DNA of 64,000 nt from Fredinandcohnia humi (GCF_001439915.1 NZ_LMBW01000008.1:128850-192849), one strand, 5' to 3'. Positions 49,485-57,952 are shown, counted from the first letter of the stretch. Notes: generated from the sequence alone by a model not told the origin. Program-made: numbers and translations.

Positions 49485-50663
49485 CTACACGCGATAATTT
49501 GTCTTCTGAATCAGCTTACCGTCCACAAAGACACTCGTAATGACCGGGAAATCACCAGTGATTTTTTCAATAATTAGTAAATCAGCCTTTTTCCCTTCAC
49601 AAATTGAGCCGATTTCATGATCCATTTTGACCGCTTTTGCTGGGTTTATGGTAATTAGCTTTACCATCTCCACCAAGCTTTGACCATACTGTTCCACTAA
49701 TGCAAAAATCGAATGAAGCATGGCTGCAGGATAATAATCACTGCATAAAATATCAATAACCTCATTTTGTATAGCTTCAGCTGCCGCCAAATTTCCACTA
49801 TGGGATCCCCCTAAAAGTACGTTTGGTGCACCGGCAATCGTGTACATTCCAAGCTCCTTTGCCCGACGTGCAACCTCCATCGTAATTGGGAATTCGCTAA
49901 TCGTTGTTCCAAAGCTTTGCACGAGTTCAAGTTTTTCAACCGTATCGTCATCATGTGAAGCAACTGCGATATGATGTTCGTGAGCAAGCTCCGCAATTTC
50001 CTGTATATCCTCAATCGACAGCTTCTCTTTTGTCTCGTGCTTTTTAATCAGTACATCAATAGAAGCGTCGCTCATATTGTTATAGCTTTTCACTGTATTT
50101 CGCCAAATTTCCAAATGGCGGTATTGTCCCTGTCCAGGCGTATGGTCCATAAAAGACACTAAGTGCACTTTATCTTCTTTTATGTAGTTTTTTAGATTTT
50201 CAATGTCTTCCACATTATCAATCTCATATCTTGCATGGAACCTGTGGCGTACCAGATGCTTCGTGTTATGCGTATCGTCAATGAGATCAATGAATTTCTG
50301 GACATTTTCTGGTTCACGTATAGGTTTATAGGAGTAATCCGATCCTTTATATAAAGAAAGGGAGTGGAACATCGTTGTAATTCCGTGTGCAATCAGTTCC
50401 TTTTCTGTCTCCCGTAAGCTTAAATCAAAATTTATTAGTGAGGTTGGTCTAGGTGCCGCCATATGCTCAATGTAGTCGGAATGAATATCAATAAAGCCAG
50501 GGGTTACATAGCCTCCCGCAGCATCAATAATTTCCATCTGTTCTTCAAATTTAATCCCACCCTTTGGTGCAATTCTTTCAATTCGATCCTCTTTGATAAA
50601 AAGGTCATAGCCTTGCAATACAGCTTCCTCGGTGATTAATTTTCCATTTGTAATGACAAACAA
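49485..50663 (-). CDS. phnM: RPnTP pyrophosphohydrolase PhnM
   Basis: The product has about 392 residues of the amidohydrolase superfamily: GFIDIHSDYIEHMAAPRPTSLINFDLS (about 52-78), AHGITTMFHSLSLY, HHIAVASHDDDT and ILCSDYYPAAMLHS supply metal sites. PhnM cleaves pyrophosphate from the ribosyl triphosphate phosphonate, leaving PRPn for PhnJ. The frame is open to 50744 but AGGAGG is spaced for TTG 50663. Lies between phnK and phnL. Confidence 0.93.
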   Translation of the reverse strand: MFVITNGKLITEEAVLQGYDLFIKEDRIERIAPKGGIKFEEQMEIIDAAGGYVTPGFIDIHSDYIEHMAAPRPTSLINFDLSLRETEKELIAHGITTMFHSLSLYKGSDYSYKPIREPENVQKFIDLIDDTHNTKHLVRHRFHARYEIDNVEDIENLKNYIKEDKVHLVSFMDHTPGQGQYRHLEIWRNTVKSYNNMSDASIDVLIKKHETKEKLSIEDIQEIAELAHEHHIAVASHDDDTVEKLELVQSFGTTISEFPITMEVARRAKELGMYTIAGAPNVLLGGSHSGNLAAAEAIQNEVIDILCSDYYPAAMLHSIFALVEQYGQSLVEMVKLITINPAKAVKMDHEIGSICEGKKADLLIIEKITGDFPVITSVFVDGKLIQKTNYRV

Positions 50664-50750
50664 ACTACTTCCTCCTCGTGTATGAATGGAAATGTCTTTG
50701 TAACGGAATGCGGTTGATATGACGAATATGATACATCCGCCCAATACGTT

Positions 50751-51596
50751 TTACAGCAATGAATGAACAAGTTGTTGTGTATATGCATGCTGTGGGTCCT
50801 CGAGAATTTGATCGGTTAATCCTTGCTCAATCACTCTTCCCTCAAGCATTACCATTGTTCGGTCGGCAAGCATCCGAATTACACCTAAATCATGTGAAAC
50901 TAGTACAATACTAATGTTCAGTTCACGCTGCAAACCTTTTATTAAATCAAGTACGCTTGCTTGGACAGACAAATCCAAACCTGTCGTAACTTCGTCTAAT
51001 AAAAGCAACGGAGGGTTGTTGGACAATGCTTTCGCGATTTGGACACGCTGCTGCATTCCCCCAGAGAATTTTTTGGGCTCCTCTTTCCGACGATGTATCG
51101 GGATATTCACCTTATCTAGTAGTTCTGTTCCTCTATCTTCCATCCTGCCAACATGATAACTACCAGCGGCAATCAACTTCTCCGCGATATTGCCGATAGA
51201 AGAAAAATTCATTTTCAATCCAAGAATCGGATTTTGATACACCTTGCCCATAACATGGTTTCGAATATAGCGCTGTTGCTGGGAGGATTCCTCAAACAAA
51301 TTCCTCTCACCATTTTCATAAGTAGCAATATAGGCCTCGCCACTTGTTACATCCTGGTCAAAGTAAAGGCATTGCATTAATGTCGATTTCCCGCTGCCGC
51401 TTTCTCCAACAATACCAAGCACTTCTCCGGCAAAAACATCAAACGAAACATCACGACATGCATACACGGTACCGCAAATTTGACAATAATTTTTCATTAA
51501 AGACGTAGAATTGGTGGCTTGGCAATGCACACATCCAGGACCAAATTGTTTATTTAGATGTCTTACCGATAGGACCGGCATTTCAAATTCAGTCAT
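50751..51596 (-). CDS. phnK: C-P lyase complex protein PhnK
   Basis: The product has 281 residues. Walker A GESGSGKST, signature FSGGMQQRVQIAK, Walker B LLLDEVTTGLD. An insert after the first strand carries Cys22, Cys25, Cys38, Cys41 (CVHC ... CQICGTVYACRDVSF), a probable zinc ribbon not found in E. coli PhnK. PhnK docks on PhnJ in the lyase complex. ATG 51596 starts directly after the phnJ stop. Confidence 0.93.
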   Translation of the reverse strand: MTEFEMPVLSVRHLNKQFGPGCVHCQATNSTSLMKNYCQICGTVYACRDVSFDVFAGEVLGIVGESGSGKSTLMQCLYFDQDVTSGEAYIATYENGERNLFEESSQQQRYIRNHVMGKVYQNPILGLKMNFSSIGNIAEKLIAAGSYHVGRMEDRGTELLDKVNIPIHRRKEEPKKFSGGMQQRVQIAKALSNNPPLLLLDEVTTGLDLSVQASVLDLIKGLQRELNISIVLVSHDLGVIRMLADRTMVMLEGRVIEQGLTDQILEDPQHAYTQQLVHSLL

Positions 51597-52445
51597 TTAC
51601 TTCACTCCAACTGGTTCATTTAGTTTTTCAAGACAATAGCTTGAGTCATTGCATTGATAGACTGTTTCATTCGTCATCTCATCAACCAGTTCATCTAAAA
51701 ACACATCGGTTGATCCACATAGTCTACAATGCTTCCCGTAAAAGGACTCCAGTTGAAACGGATAATCCTCAAAGTCGAGAGAAACAACCTTTGTAAATGG
51801 CGGGACAGCATACACCTTTTTTTCACGACCAGCCCCTAATAAAATGAGGGCTTCACTTTCATTCATTTTTGGATTATCAAAGCGCGGAATTGGACTAGGT
51901 GCCATTACATACCGATCATGTACAAGCACTGGGTGGTCCGCGTCTGTCGTCATACTTTCGTATTTCATAATCTGTTCAAATAGCATGAGCCATGCTCCAC
52001 TATATTCTTTTTCCGCATGGAGTTTTTTCGTTTCATTTTCACTTGGCTCATAGTAGCGGAGCGGTTCTGGTAGCGGCACCTGTAAGACAAGAATTTGATC
52101 CTTTGTCAGTGGAACCTCCGGGATTCTATGTCTTGATTGAATAAGGGTCGCTTCATGTGTATGTTCAGTCGTCCTCACACCGGTTGTATCAGCCACAAGC
52201 TTTTTAATATTGATTGCATTCACTGACTCATCTGAACCCTGGTCAATGACTTTTAGGACATCCGATTTTCCAATTAGCGAAAGAGTTAGTTGCAAACCAC
52301 CCGTCCCCCAACCGCGACCAATTGGCATTTCCCTTGATGCAAATGGAACTTGGTAACCAGGGACAGCAATTGCCTTTAAAGTGGCTCTTCTGATTTCGCG
52401 TTTTGAGCCTTCATCAAAGAATGCAAAATTATACGTAACATTCAT
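51597..52445 (-). CDS. phnJ: C-P lyase, radical SAM enzyme PhnJ
   Basis: The product has 282 residues. Iron-sulfur ligands Cys240, Cys243 and Cys265 and the catalytic Cys271 (GKHCRLCGS ... VYQCNDSSYC) sit one residue from those of E. coli (241/244/266/272), and the glycyl-radical site is in AVPGYQVPF near Gly30. It cleaves the C-P bond of alkyl PRPn, releasing hydrocarbon and ribosyl cyclic phosphate. The ATG at 52445 shares one base with the phnI stop codon; TTG 52448 is the alternative. Confidence 0.96.
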   Translation of the reverse strand: MNVTYNFAFFDEGSKREIRRATLKAIAVPGYQVPFASREMPIGRGWGTGGLQLTLSLIGKSDVLKVIDQGSDESVNAINIKKLVADTTGVRTTEHTHEATLIQSRHRIPEVPLTKDQILVLQVPLPEPLRYYEPSENETKKLHAEKEYSGAWLMLFEQIMKYESMTTDADHPVLVHDRYVMAPSPIPRFDNPKMNESEALILLGAGREKKVYAVPPFTKVVSLDFEDYPFQLESFYGKHCRLCGSTDVFLDELVDEMTNETVYQCNDSSYCLEKLNEPVGVK

Positions 52446-53560
52446 CAACTGTTCACCTCTTTCCTTTCCTTTTGCTTCGTTTTCCTTACGCTATCAAGCT
52501 TCGATTGGAACGTGACATAATGAGGCATTTTCAAATGCGAAATAAAGCCTGTCGATTCAACAGAATCAATATGGAATAAAACGAATTCCTCATTATGACT
52601 CGGAAATTCAAGGTTTGGATGCTCGAGACTGTTATCTATAATTCCCATCGCAATTGCCTTTGTTTCATTTTGACCAAAGCAAAGACCATACCCAATCTCA
52701 AACTCGATTTCCTTTTTCCCATATTCTTTTTCAACCGTTACTGGCATAAGCATTTCCGCTTCGGTTACCTTGATTTCGCCAATATAGTACGCATCGTCCT
52801 CATTCCCCTGCTGGATTGGATGATCAATTGTCACTGGCAGCATTCCAACGCGTAGCTCACCAACTGTAGGATGCAAAGCCCCATAACCCCTAATAACCGC
52901 ATAAGCGAAAGAAGTTACCGCTCCGGTTTCTCCCCTTGTTAAGATTTGCAGTCGCTGGCTTCGACTTGATGGGAATTCAAGACTTTCGCGCGTTACATCG
53001 TCTGGCTCTTTGTCATTGATTTCACAAGGAGGAATTAAGCCTTCCTTACGTAAATAATCGAGTACCTTTGGTAATTTTAGCTGTGCGTTCTCCTCATATT
53101 CCAGCCTGTTCTCTAGTTCATACTCCGAAAGCCACTCCTGAATGCTATGATCAGTTTCATTCATTAATTTGAAATCAAGTAGACGATGAGTGTAATCTGT
53201 GGTCGCTCCTAGGATTTGCCCACCTGGAATGTCTTTAAAGCTTGATGAAATTCTTCTTTCGATTTTCATTTCTTCAGACTCTATCACTCTCGAATAATGC
53301 TTACGTGGAACAGTTGAGCGAAATGCTCTTAATAAAAACACCGCTTCTTCTGGATTTCCTTCTGCTTGCTTGATTGCCAAGGCTGCCAATGTTTCATCAT
53401 ATAAACTGCTTTCAGACATCACCTGGTCAATTAAACCTCGCATTCCAGCTTTAATTTTTTCTACTTCCAACGTTATTCCCTTTTGCGTTCTTTCATAGGT
53501 AAGACGCTTAATCGATTCTTCGATCGCCTGTGTTCCACCCTTAACTGCCACATATCCCAT
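52445..53560 (-). CDS. phnI: C-P lyase complex protein PhnI
   Basis: The product has 371 residues with the PhnI start GYVAVKGGTQAIEESIKRLTYER, and the conserved LRAFRSTVPRKHYSR, HPTVGELRVGMLPVTI and ESTGFISHLKMPHYVTFQSKLD. PhnI is the nucleosidase that transfers the phosphonate onto ribosyl triphosphate with PhnG, PhnH and PhnL. ATG 53560 overlaps the phnH stop. Confidence 0.96.
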   Translation of the reverse strand: MGYVAVKGGTQAIEESIKRLTYERTQKGITLEVEKIKAGMRGLIDQVMSESSLYDETLAALAIKQAEGNPEEAVFLLRAFRSTVPRKHYSRVIESEEMKIERRISSSFKDIPGGQILGATTDYTHRLLDFKLMNETDHSIQEWLSEYELENRLEYEENAQLKLPKVLDYLRKEGLIPPCEINDKEPDDVTRESLEFPSSRSQRLQILTRGETGAVTSFAYAVIRGYGALHPTVGELRVGMLPVTIDHPIQQGNEDDAYYIGEIKVTEAEMLMPVTVEKEYGKKEIEFEIGYGLCFGQNETKAIAMGIIDNSLEHPNLEFPSHNEEFVLFHIDSVESTGFISHLKMPHYVTFQSKLDSVRKTKQKERKEVNS

Positions 53561-54159
53561 TAGATCATCACCCTATTTTCGATAATTTGTGTCGTTCTTG
53601 GTAATGATAAAAGCCGATGTGCTCCATCAATAAACATCAAATCAACACCGAGCGGATATTCTTTATTTTTTTCTTGACGACTTTCAATCCAGTCACCTTG
53701 TGTGACAATTTCAACTGACACGGTTGACTCAATGCCAGGTCCTGTTAATTGTAAGGGTCCACCACTCGATACCTTCTCCGCTTCAATGAAGATTGTCGCA
53801 GAGTGCTGTGGATTTTTTAATGTACCGGGCTTTGCTTTCGCGAGTACCTCTTTCAGAGAGGTCATTGCGTCCTTCAATACGAAAATATAATCAGCCTCTT
53901 CGATGTCGGTAGGCTTTGCGTATGTAAATTGATTGATGATTGTAGAAACCGTTTCTTCATTTTTAGAAACAACCTTAAATGACACTTCTTGATCAAGTAA
54001 TGTGAGTGCTACTATGAGTAACGCAGTGCAGTCTGGTTGAATGTCAGCCTCAAGGAGTTCCGCTTCTCTTTGTAGATTAGAAATAAGACCTGGTCTCGAG
54101 GTGGAATCCACCATTTTTCGGTACACTGCCTGAAGATCATGAACAATATCTAGCTCCAC
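53560..54159 (-). CDS. phnH: C-P lyase complex protein PhnH
   Basis: The product has 199 residues: VYRKMVDSTSRPGLISNLQ at the start, the central PGTLKNPQHSATIFIEAEKV and GPLQLTGPGIESTVSV, and the closing YPLGVDLMFIDGAHRLLSLPRTT are conserved in PhnH. The protein is a pseudo-aminotransferase-like core subunit of the C-P lyase. GTG 54159 follows AGGAGG. Confidence 0.95.
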   Translation of the reverse strand: MELDIVHDLQAVYRKMVDSTSRPGLISNLQREAELLEADIQPDCTALLIVALTLLDQEVSFKVVSKNEETVSTIINQFTYAKPTDIEEADYIFVLKDAMTSLKEVLAKAKPGTLKNPQHSATIFIEAEKVSSGGPLQLTGPGIESTVSVEIVTQGDWIESRQEKNKEYPLGVDLMFIDGAHRLLSLPRTTQIIENRVMI

Positions 54160-54171
54160 TATTTCTACCTC

Positions 54172-54594
54172 CTATATATCCATCGTTTCAAAGTTTACTT
54201 TTGTTTTTAAAATCGAGTGGTTAACGGATGCTTCGTTCGCCTGAAGTTTTTTCTCCTCTTGTAAAAGCCTATCAATCCATTCGATTGTTTCCGGTAGTCT
54301 CGCTATAAAAGCTGCATCAATGATTGCAAGCTGATAGGCAAGTTCTGGCTGATCGCCCCATACAATGCCAATTCCAATATTGTCTTGAATCTGTACCTTG
54401 GATTCGGTCACGAATACCTCTCCTGGATAAAACAAGCTTTTTTTTGACGTTTCACGCATTTTTACCATAACCAAGCTATTTTCTGGCTCTTGAATCACGT
54501 TCACCTCATAGTGATTCAGAATAGACTTCGCGAAAACCTCCGCTAGGTCGCAAGTGCCATTAATCAAAATTTCTGTTCTTCGTCTTCTCTTCAT
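54172..54594 (-). CDS. phnG: C-P lyase complex protein PhnG
   Basis: The product has 140 residues (RRRRTEILINGTCDLAEVFAKS, EPENSLVMVKMRETSKKSLFYPGEVFVTESKVQI, LAIIDAAFIARLPE), the usual PhnG length and motifs. With PhnH, PhnI and PhnJ it forms the stable lyase core. ATG 54594 follows GGTGGTGG. A terminator separates it from the regulator gene upstream, so phnG probably begins its own transcript. Confidence 0.94.
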   Translation of the reverse strand: MKRRRRTEILINGTCDLAEVFAKSILNHYEVNVIQEPENSLVMVKMRETSKKSLFYPGEVFVTESKVQIQDNIGIGIVWGDQPELAYQLAIIDAAFIARLPETIEWIDRLLQEEKKLQANEASVNHSILKTKVNFETMDI

Positions 54595-54716
54595 ACAAAG
54601 GCCACCACCTTTCTTTCAACTACACCTATTAATCTACCTTGTTGCCAAGTGGGTGAACGTTAAAGAAAGGTGAAGTTTGTTTTGTTATTGTAAAGAACGT
54701 TCGATTGCATAAAAAA

Positions 54717-54736
54717 GAGCCACCATAGGGTGACCC
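54717..54736 (-). terminator. Terminator between the GntR gene and phnG
   Basis: GAGCCACC (54717-54724) and GGTGACCC (54729-54736) pair with G-U wobbles in the RNA, and TTTTTTA follows on the minus strand. It separates the PHP-GntR unit from phnG-phnE. Confidence 0.7.
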
Positions 54737-54746
54737 ATACTCATTT

Positions 54747-55448
54747 CTATATCACATAAGTGAAACAATCATTTCTATAAATGATCTTTGAATATTCAAG
54801 CATCGTACCTGTCTTCTTATCTGCACATCCAGATTCAACAAGCAAAAGTGGTACTAAGCTTGGACATTTTAATATCTCCCGCTCCCGTTCATTTGGAAAC
54901 ATAACACTTAATTGACTCCTACATGGCTCGAACTCTGAATAGCCCTGTTGGTGATAATAATTAAAAATAGAGGTGATTCCACTTCCATCCCGATTAATAT
55001 TTTCAAACACGGATTGGGCCAAGTAGGAAGTGTGAACCGCAATCGGGCAATCTTCAACAATTCTCAACCTGCTAATCTTATATACCGAATCTCCATTGCA
55101 AACTTGTAAAGCGTGATAAATGGAGGAATCGTATTCTATTTTTTCGCATGAAAGATTAATTGTATTATAATCATATTTCAGCTCTCTCATTTTTTCGCTA
55201 AAGCTTACATCTCCAGTTAAAATAAGTGGAATTTGCAGCTTTTGATTTTGAACATAGCTTCCTTTTCCTTGCTTTGAAAAAATATAACCAAGCTCCTGCA
55301 AGCGTTCATATGCCTTTCGGACAACCATTCTTGGCACTTTATACTGGTCTGCTAGCTCATTCTCTGACGGAAGCTTGTCATTTGGCTTATATAACCCCTG
55401 ACGAATATCTAAAATCAGTTTGTCAACCAGTACTGTTTTTTCAAACAT
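54747..55448 (-). CDS. GntR family regulator with UTRA domain (PhnF-like)
   Basis: The product has 233 residues. The N-terminal winged helix (about 5-65: LPSENELADQYKVPRMVVRKAYERLQELGYIFSKQGKGSYV) is followed by a UTRA ligand domain of about 150 residues. UTRA regulators in phn loci (PhnF) bind a phosphorylated or phosphonate ligand and repress the locus. ATG 55448 after AAAGGAG; 62 bases downstream of the PHP gene. Ligand and target sites are not determined. Confidence 0.88.
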   Translation of the reverse strand: MFEKTVLVDKLILDIRQGLYKPNDKLPSENELADQYKVPRMVVRKAYERLQELGYIFSKQGKGSYVQNQKLQIPLILTGDVSFSEKMRELKYDYNTINLSCEKIEYDSSIYHALQVCNGDSVYKISRLRIVEDCPIAVHTSYLAQSVFENINRDGSGITSIFNYYHQQGYSEFEPCRSQLSVMFPNEREREILKCPSLVPLLLVESGCADKKTGTMLEYSKIIYRNDCFTYVI

Positions 55449-55510
55449 CTAGATTGCTCCTTTCAAAACCAAGAAATCTAGTTTAGAACTCCTTAGTATG
55501 AATTAAACGA

Positions 55511-56383
55511 TTAAGACTGCACCTCGGGTGTTACACCTTGCTTTTTTAAGCGCAATATATCAACAAGCGTTTCAGCACCCGGGCTTTTGCTTCCGAGTCG
55601 TACTCGCTTTTCCCCGTATGCCCCGTGAAAATCAGATCCACCAGTTTTGATAAGGTTATATGTGTCAGCAAGCATTTTTGCCCTTTCCTCGTGCTCTTCA
55701 TGATGAAGCGGATGCCAAACCTCGATCCCCTGTAACCCCGCTTCAACTAATTCTGGCACCATTTCAAAATTTCCATATTGACCAGGATGAGCGAGAACAG
55801 GCACTCCTCCTGCATCACGAATAATTTGTATCGCCACTTTGGCATCGATATATTTCATCGGAATAAAAGCGATACCTGGTTCCTCTCCACTTTGCCCACG
55901 ATTAAAAAGCTTCTTATAAAGGTCGCCGTATATGGAGTCGGTATAGTTCGCTTCAATTAAAGCTTGCATGATATGCTGCTTGAACACACCTGTACCTCCC
56001 TGAGCAATTTCCAAGCAGCGTTCCCATGTAATATCATAGCCAGCATCAATAATGCGCTCGACCATTTCCTTCGAAGCCATATGTCGTTGAATGATTAACG
56101 GTTGACAAATGAACTCGATGGCTTCATGACCTGGTTCAATATAATATCCCAATATGTGCACACGTCTGCCACGTTCGAAATCATAGCCTGAAACCTCAAT
56201 ACCTGGAATAATTTCGATTCCATTGCTTTTACCAACCTCAATTGCATGCTGTAGTCCTAGAGTTGTATCATGATTTGTAATGGCTAAATGTGTAACATCT
56301 TCCTGAATTGCTAATGAAATGACTTCCTCAATAGAGAGTGGACAATCGGAAATATTCGTATGACAATGAAGTTCTACCTTCAT
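55511..56383 (-). CDS. PHP-domain phosphoesterase of the C-P lyase locus
   Basis: The product has 290 residues. PHP motif I is ELHCHTNISDCPLS (His-x-His, Asp about 13), motif II ITNHDTTLG, then GIEIIPGIEVSG, HILGYYI, LAHPGQYG and GGSDFHGAYG: the full metal-binding set. A PHP enzyme of an Eggerthella lenta phn operon was shown to hydrolyse ribosyl 1,2-cyclic phosphate 5-phosphate; this one is likely to do the same and replace PhnP. First gene on the minus strand of the locus, with PhoP-like boxes 40-90 bases upstream. Confidence 0.85.
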   Translation of the reverse strand: MKVELHCHTNISDCPLSIEEVISLAIQEDVTHLAITNHDTTLGLQHAIEVGKSNGIEIIPGIEVSGYDFERGRRVHILGYYIEPGHEAIEFICQPLIIQRHMASKEMVERIIDAGYDITWERCLEIAQGGTGVFKQHIMQALIEANYTDSIYGDLYKKLFNRGQSGEEPGIAFIPMKYIDAKVAIQIIRDAGGVPVLAHPGQYGNFEMVPELVEAGLQGIEVWHPLHHEEHEERAKMLADTYNLIKTGGSDFHGAYGEKRVRLGSKSPGAETLVDILRLKKQGVTPEVQS

Positions 56384-56426
56384 CTTATTCCCTCCTTACG
56401 CTTTTCTTTAGAATAACTTGATACCA

Positions 56427-56473
56427 TGTTAAATAGGTTATTAGAATGTAAATTTGTATAAAAGTTAAGTAAA
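56427..56473 (-). promoter_or_regulatory. Candidate PhoP boxes upstream of the PHP-phn locus
   Basis: In the direction of transcription TTTACT (56473), TTTATA (56462) and TTACAT (56451) follow with 11-base spacing, and TTAACA occurs at 56432. The arrangement is typical of Pho boxes in Bacillus. It precedes the first gene of the locus. Confidence 0.55.
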
Positions 56474-56487
56474 CTAACTACAAAAAA

Positions 56488-56520
56488 TAGCGTTAATCCT
56501 TAATGCTTGGATTATCGCTA
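56488..56520 (-). terminator. Intrinsic terminator behind the isochorismatase remnant
   Basis: The stem TAGCGTTAATCC and GGATTATCGCTA continues ATTTTTTG on the minus strand. Member of the recurring terminator family. Confidence 0.85.
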
Positions 56521-56547
56521 CTATTGAAAATCTCCAGTTCAATAATC

Positions 56548-56826
56548 TTAATTAATGAAATGGTTTATTAGTTGCTCTGTTGTCAATATTGTTGCAAATT
56601 CTTCGTGTAATGTAGCTAGAGATATATTATGAATTGTCGTTGCATCATCATATGTACCACTTTGGTCCTTCATACCGAAGGCTGCTGTTGCATCAGAAAT
56701 CAGGTATGTTTCAAAACCCAAGTTCCCACTCATTCTTGTAGTTGTTGATACACAATGAAGTGTGGTCAACCCAGTTATTACAACTCTAAAACGGATTATT
56801 GTAGGAACTGCATTTGTTAGAGGATA
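56548..56826 (-). pseudogene. Isochorismatase-family cysteine hydrolase, C-terminal remnant
   Basis: The frame carries VVITGLTTLHCVSTTTRMSG and FETYLISDATAAF, with the catalytic Cys, then LATLHEEFATILTTEQLI to the TAA at 56548. It is the last half of a cysteine hydrolase of the isochorismatase type. The N-terminal half with the catalytic Asp and Lys is missing: upstream the frame closes at TAG 56827. A terminator still follows. Not expected to be functional. Confidence 0.75.
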
Positions 56827-56993
56827 CTAATATTTTCTTTACGATCCTTCGAAAAAAGCAATTAGCTTTCTTTTCTAAGACTTTGAGACTCATTGGTCTA
56901 AATTAAAAAATAGGCCATATGTATTTGTGAGGAAACATTAAATTTTGAAGTTATTTTTCTTCAAAATTACAAAAAGAAAGGTGGAAAACACTT

Positions 56994-57377
56994 ATGGAAA
57001 TACCGGTGACAGGTTATATTGTCGAATCAAGTTCAAATCAACACGGCGAACATTCACATGTTTTGTATCTTACCTCATGGGACGGCAAACCTGTTCATAG
57101 ACATCATTTCTCGGGAGTAACCTCTTTTAATGCTGGACATGAACATCGATATGCAGGAAGAACTGAACCAGCCCCAACTGGAGTACCTCATACACATCAT
57201 TATTTTACGGTTACTTCCTTCAATGATGGGCATAAACATGAAATTAGAGGAGTCACGGGTCCTGCTATCCCATTGCCTGAAGGAGGGCATTATCACAAAT
57301 TTCATGGTGTAACCACTGTTAACGGCTCTCATCCTCATTCACATAAATATAGCGGCAAAACAAGTCCTAGTGATTAA
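56994..57377 (+). CDS. YmaF-like His-rich repeat protein
   Basis: The product has 127 residues, without signal or membrane segments. Repeats of the type H-x-H-x-F-x-G-V-T-S-F-N-x-G-H-x-H recur about three times (VHRHHFSGVTSFNAGHEH, PHTHHYFTVTSFNDGHKH, GHYHKFHGVTTVNGSHPH). Such spaced His pairs suggest metal binding in a beta-repeat fold, as in the uncharacterised YmaF family of Bacillus. AAAGGTGG precedes ATG 56994; own terminator. Confidence 0.85.
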   Translation: MEIPVTGYIVESSSNQHGEHSHVLYLTSWDGKPVHRHHFSGVTSFNAGHEHRYAGRTEPAPTGVPHTHHYFTVTSFNDGHKHEIRGVTGPAIPLPEGGHYHKFHGVTTVNGSHPHSHKYSGKTSPSD

Positions 57378-57385
57378 ACAATCTT

Positions 57386-57413
57386 AATGAGCCAAACCTG
57401 AGTTTGGCTCATT
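57386..57413 (+). terminator. Terminator of the YmaF-like gene
   Basis: The stem AATGAGCCAAAC and GTTTGGCTCATT, then TC-rich sequence on the plus strand. Confidence 0.85.
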
Positions 57414-57506
57414 CTAAGTTTTATCTTGTTATCGCTTGCTCTCCTTTTGTATGCTTCCACTTCATTTGGAACTTTGAAACTTAAATTCGTACATCTCCCT
57501 CGAATA

Positions 57507-57914
57507 TTACCGCTTGATATTTTTCGTCATTCCTATAGAAAATTTCGTAAATCCTAATTCTTTATAATAGGGCTCCAAACTTTCTACACACATAAGTTGG
57601 GGTATCACTTTATTTTGCTCACAATATTTGACGATTCGGTTTACTATGTCCTTACCAATTCCTTTGGATTGATAACTTGGCAGAACACCCACCCCACATA
57701 TGATCCCAGTAATAACGCCATCAGAGATGACTCGTCCCATCCCTACTAGTTGTTGCCCATCAAAAGCATAGACTGCATACCAACTCTGTTTACACATTCT
57801 TTCTAAATCATTCGCACTTAATTTTAATGAATTCCATCCTAATGCTTCATATAATTTTATTAATTCCTCAAAATTTTCTGGGGGCTGTATTGTATAATCG
57901 ATCTTTTTTTCCAC
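57507..57914 (-). CDS. GNAT family N-acetyltransferase
   Basis: The product has 135 residues. GMGRVISDGVITGIICGVGVLPSYQSKGIGKDIVNRIVKYC (about 58-98) carries the acetyl-CoA loop (QSKGIG); the rest (YKELGFTKF) is typical of the short GNATs. GTG 57914 follows AGGAGGTG. Acceptor unknown. Confidence 0.88.
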   Translation of the reverse strand: MEKKIDYTIQPPENFEELIKLYEALGWNSLKLSANDLERMCKQSWYAVYAFDGQQLVGMGRVISDGVITGIICGVGVLPSYQSKGIGKDIVNRIVKYCEQNKVIPQLMCVESLEPYYKELGFTKFSIGMTKNIKR

Positions 57915-57952
57915 ATAAGCACCTCCTATTTCGAAACCAAACGTGAACGTTT

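Noticed and set aside
44925-56475. Direct 15-bp repeats flanking the phn locus as attachment or target sites
   Set aside because: Each copy lies in a promoter region and fits 11-bp-phased Pho boxes. No integrase or transposase is near, so shared regulation is the better explanation.
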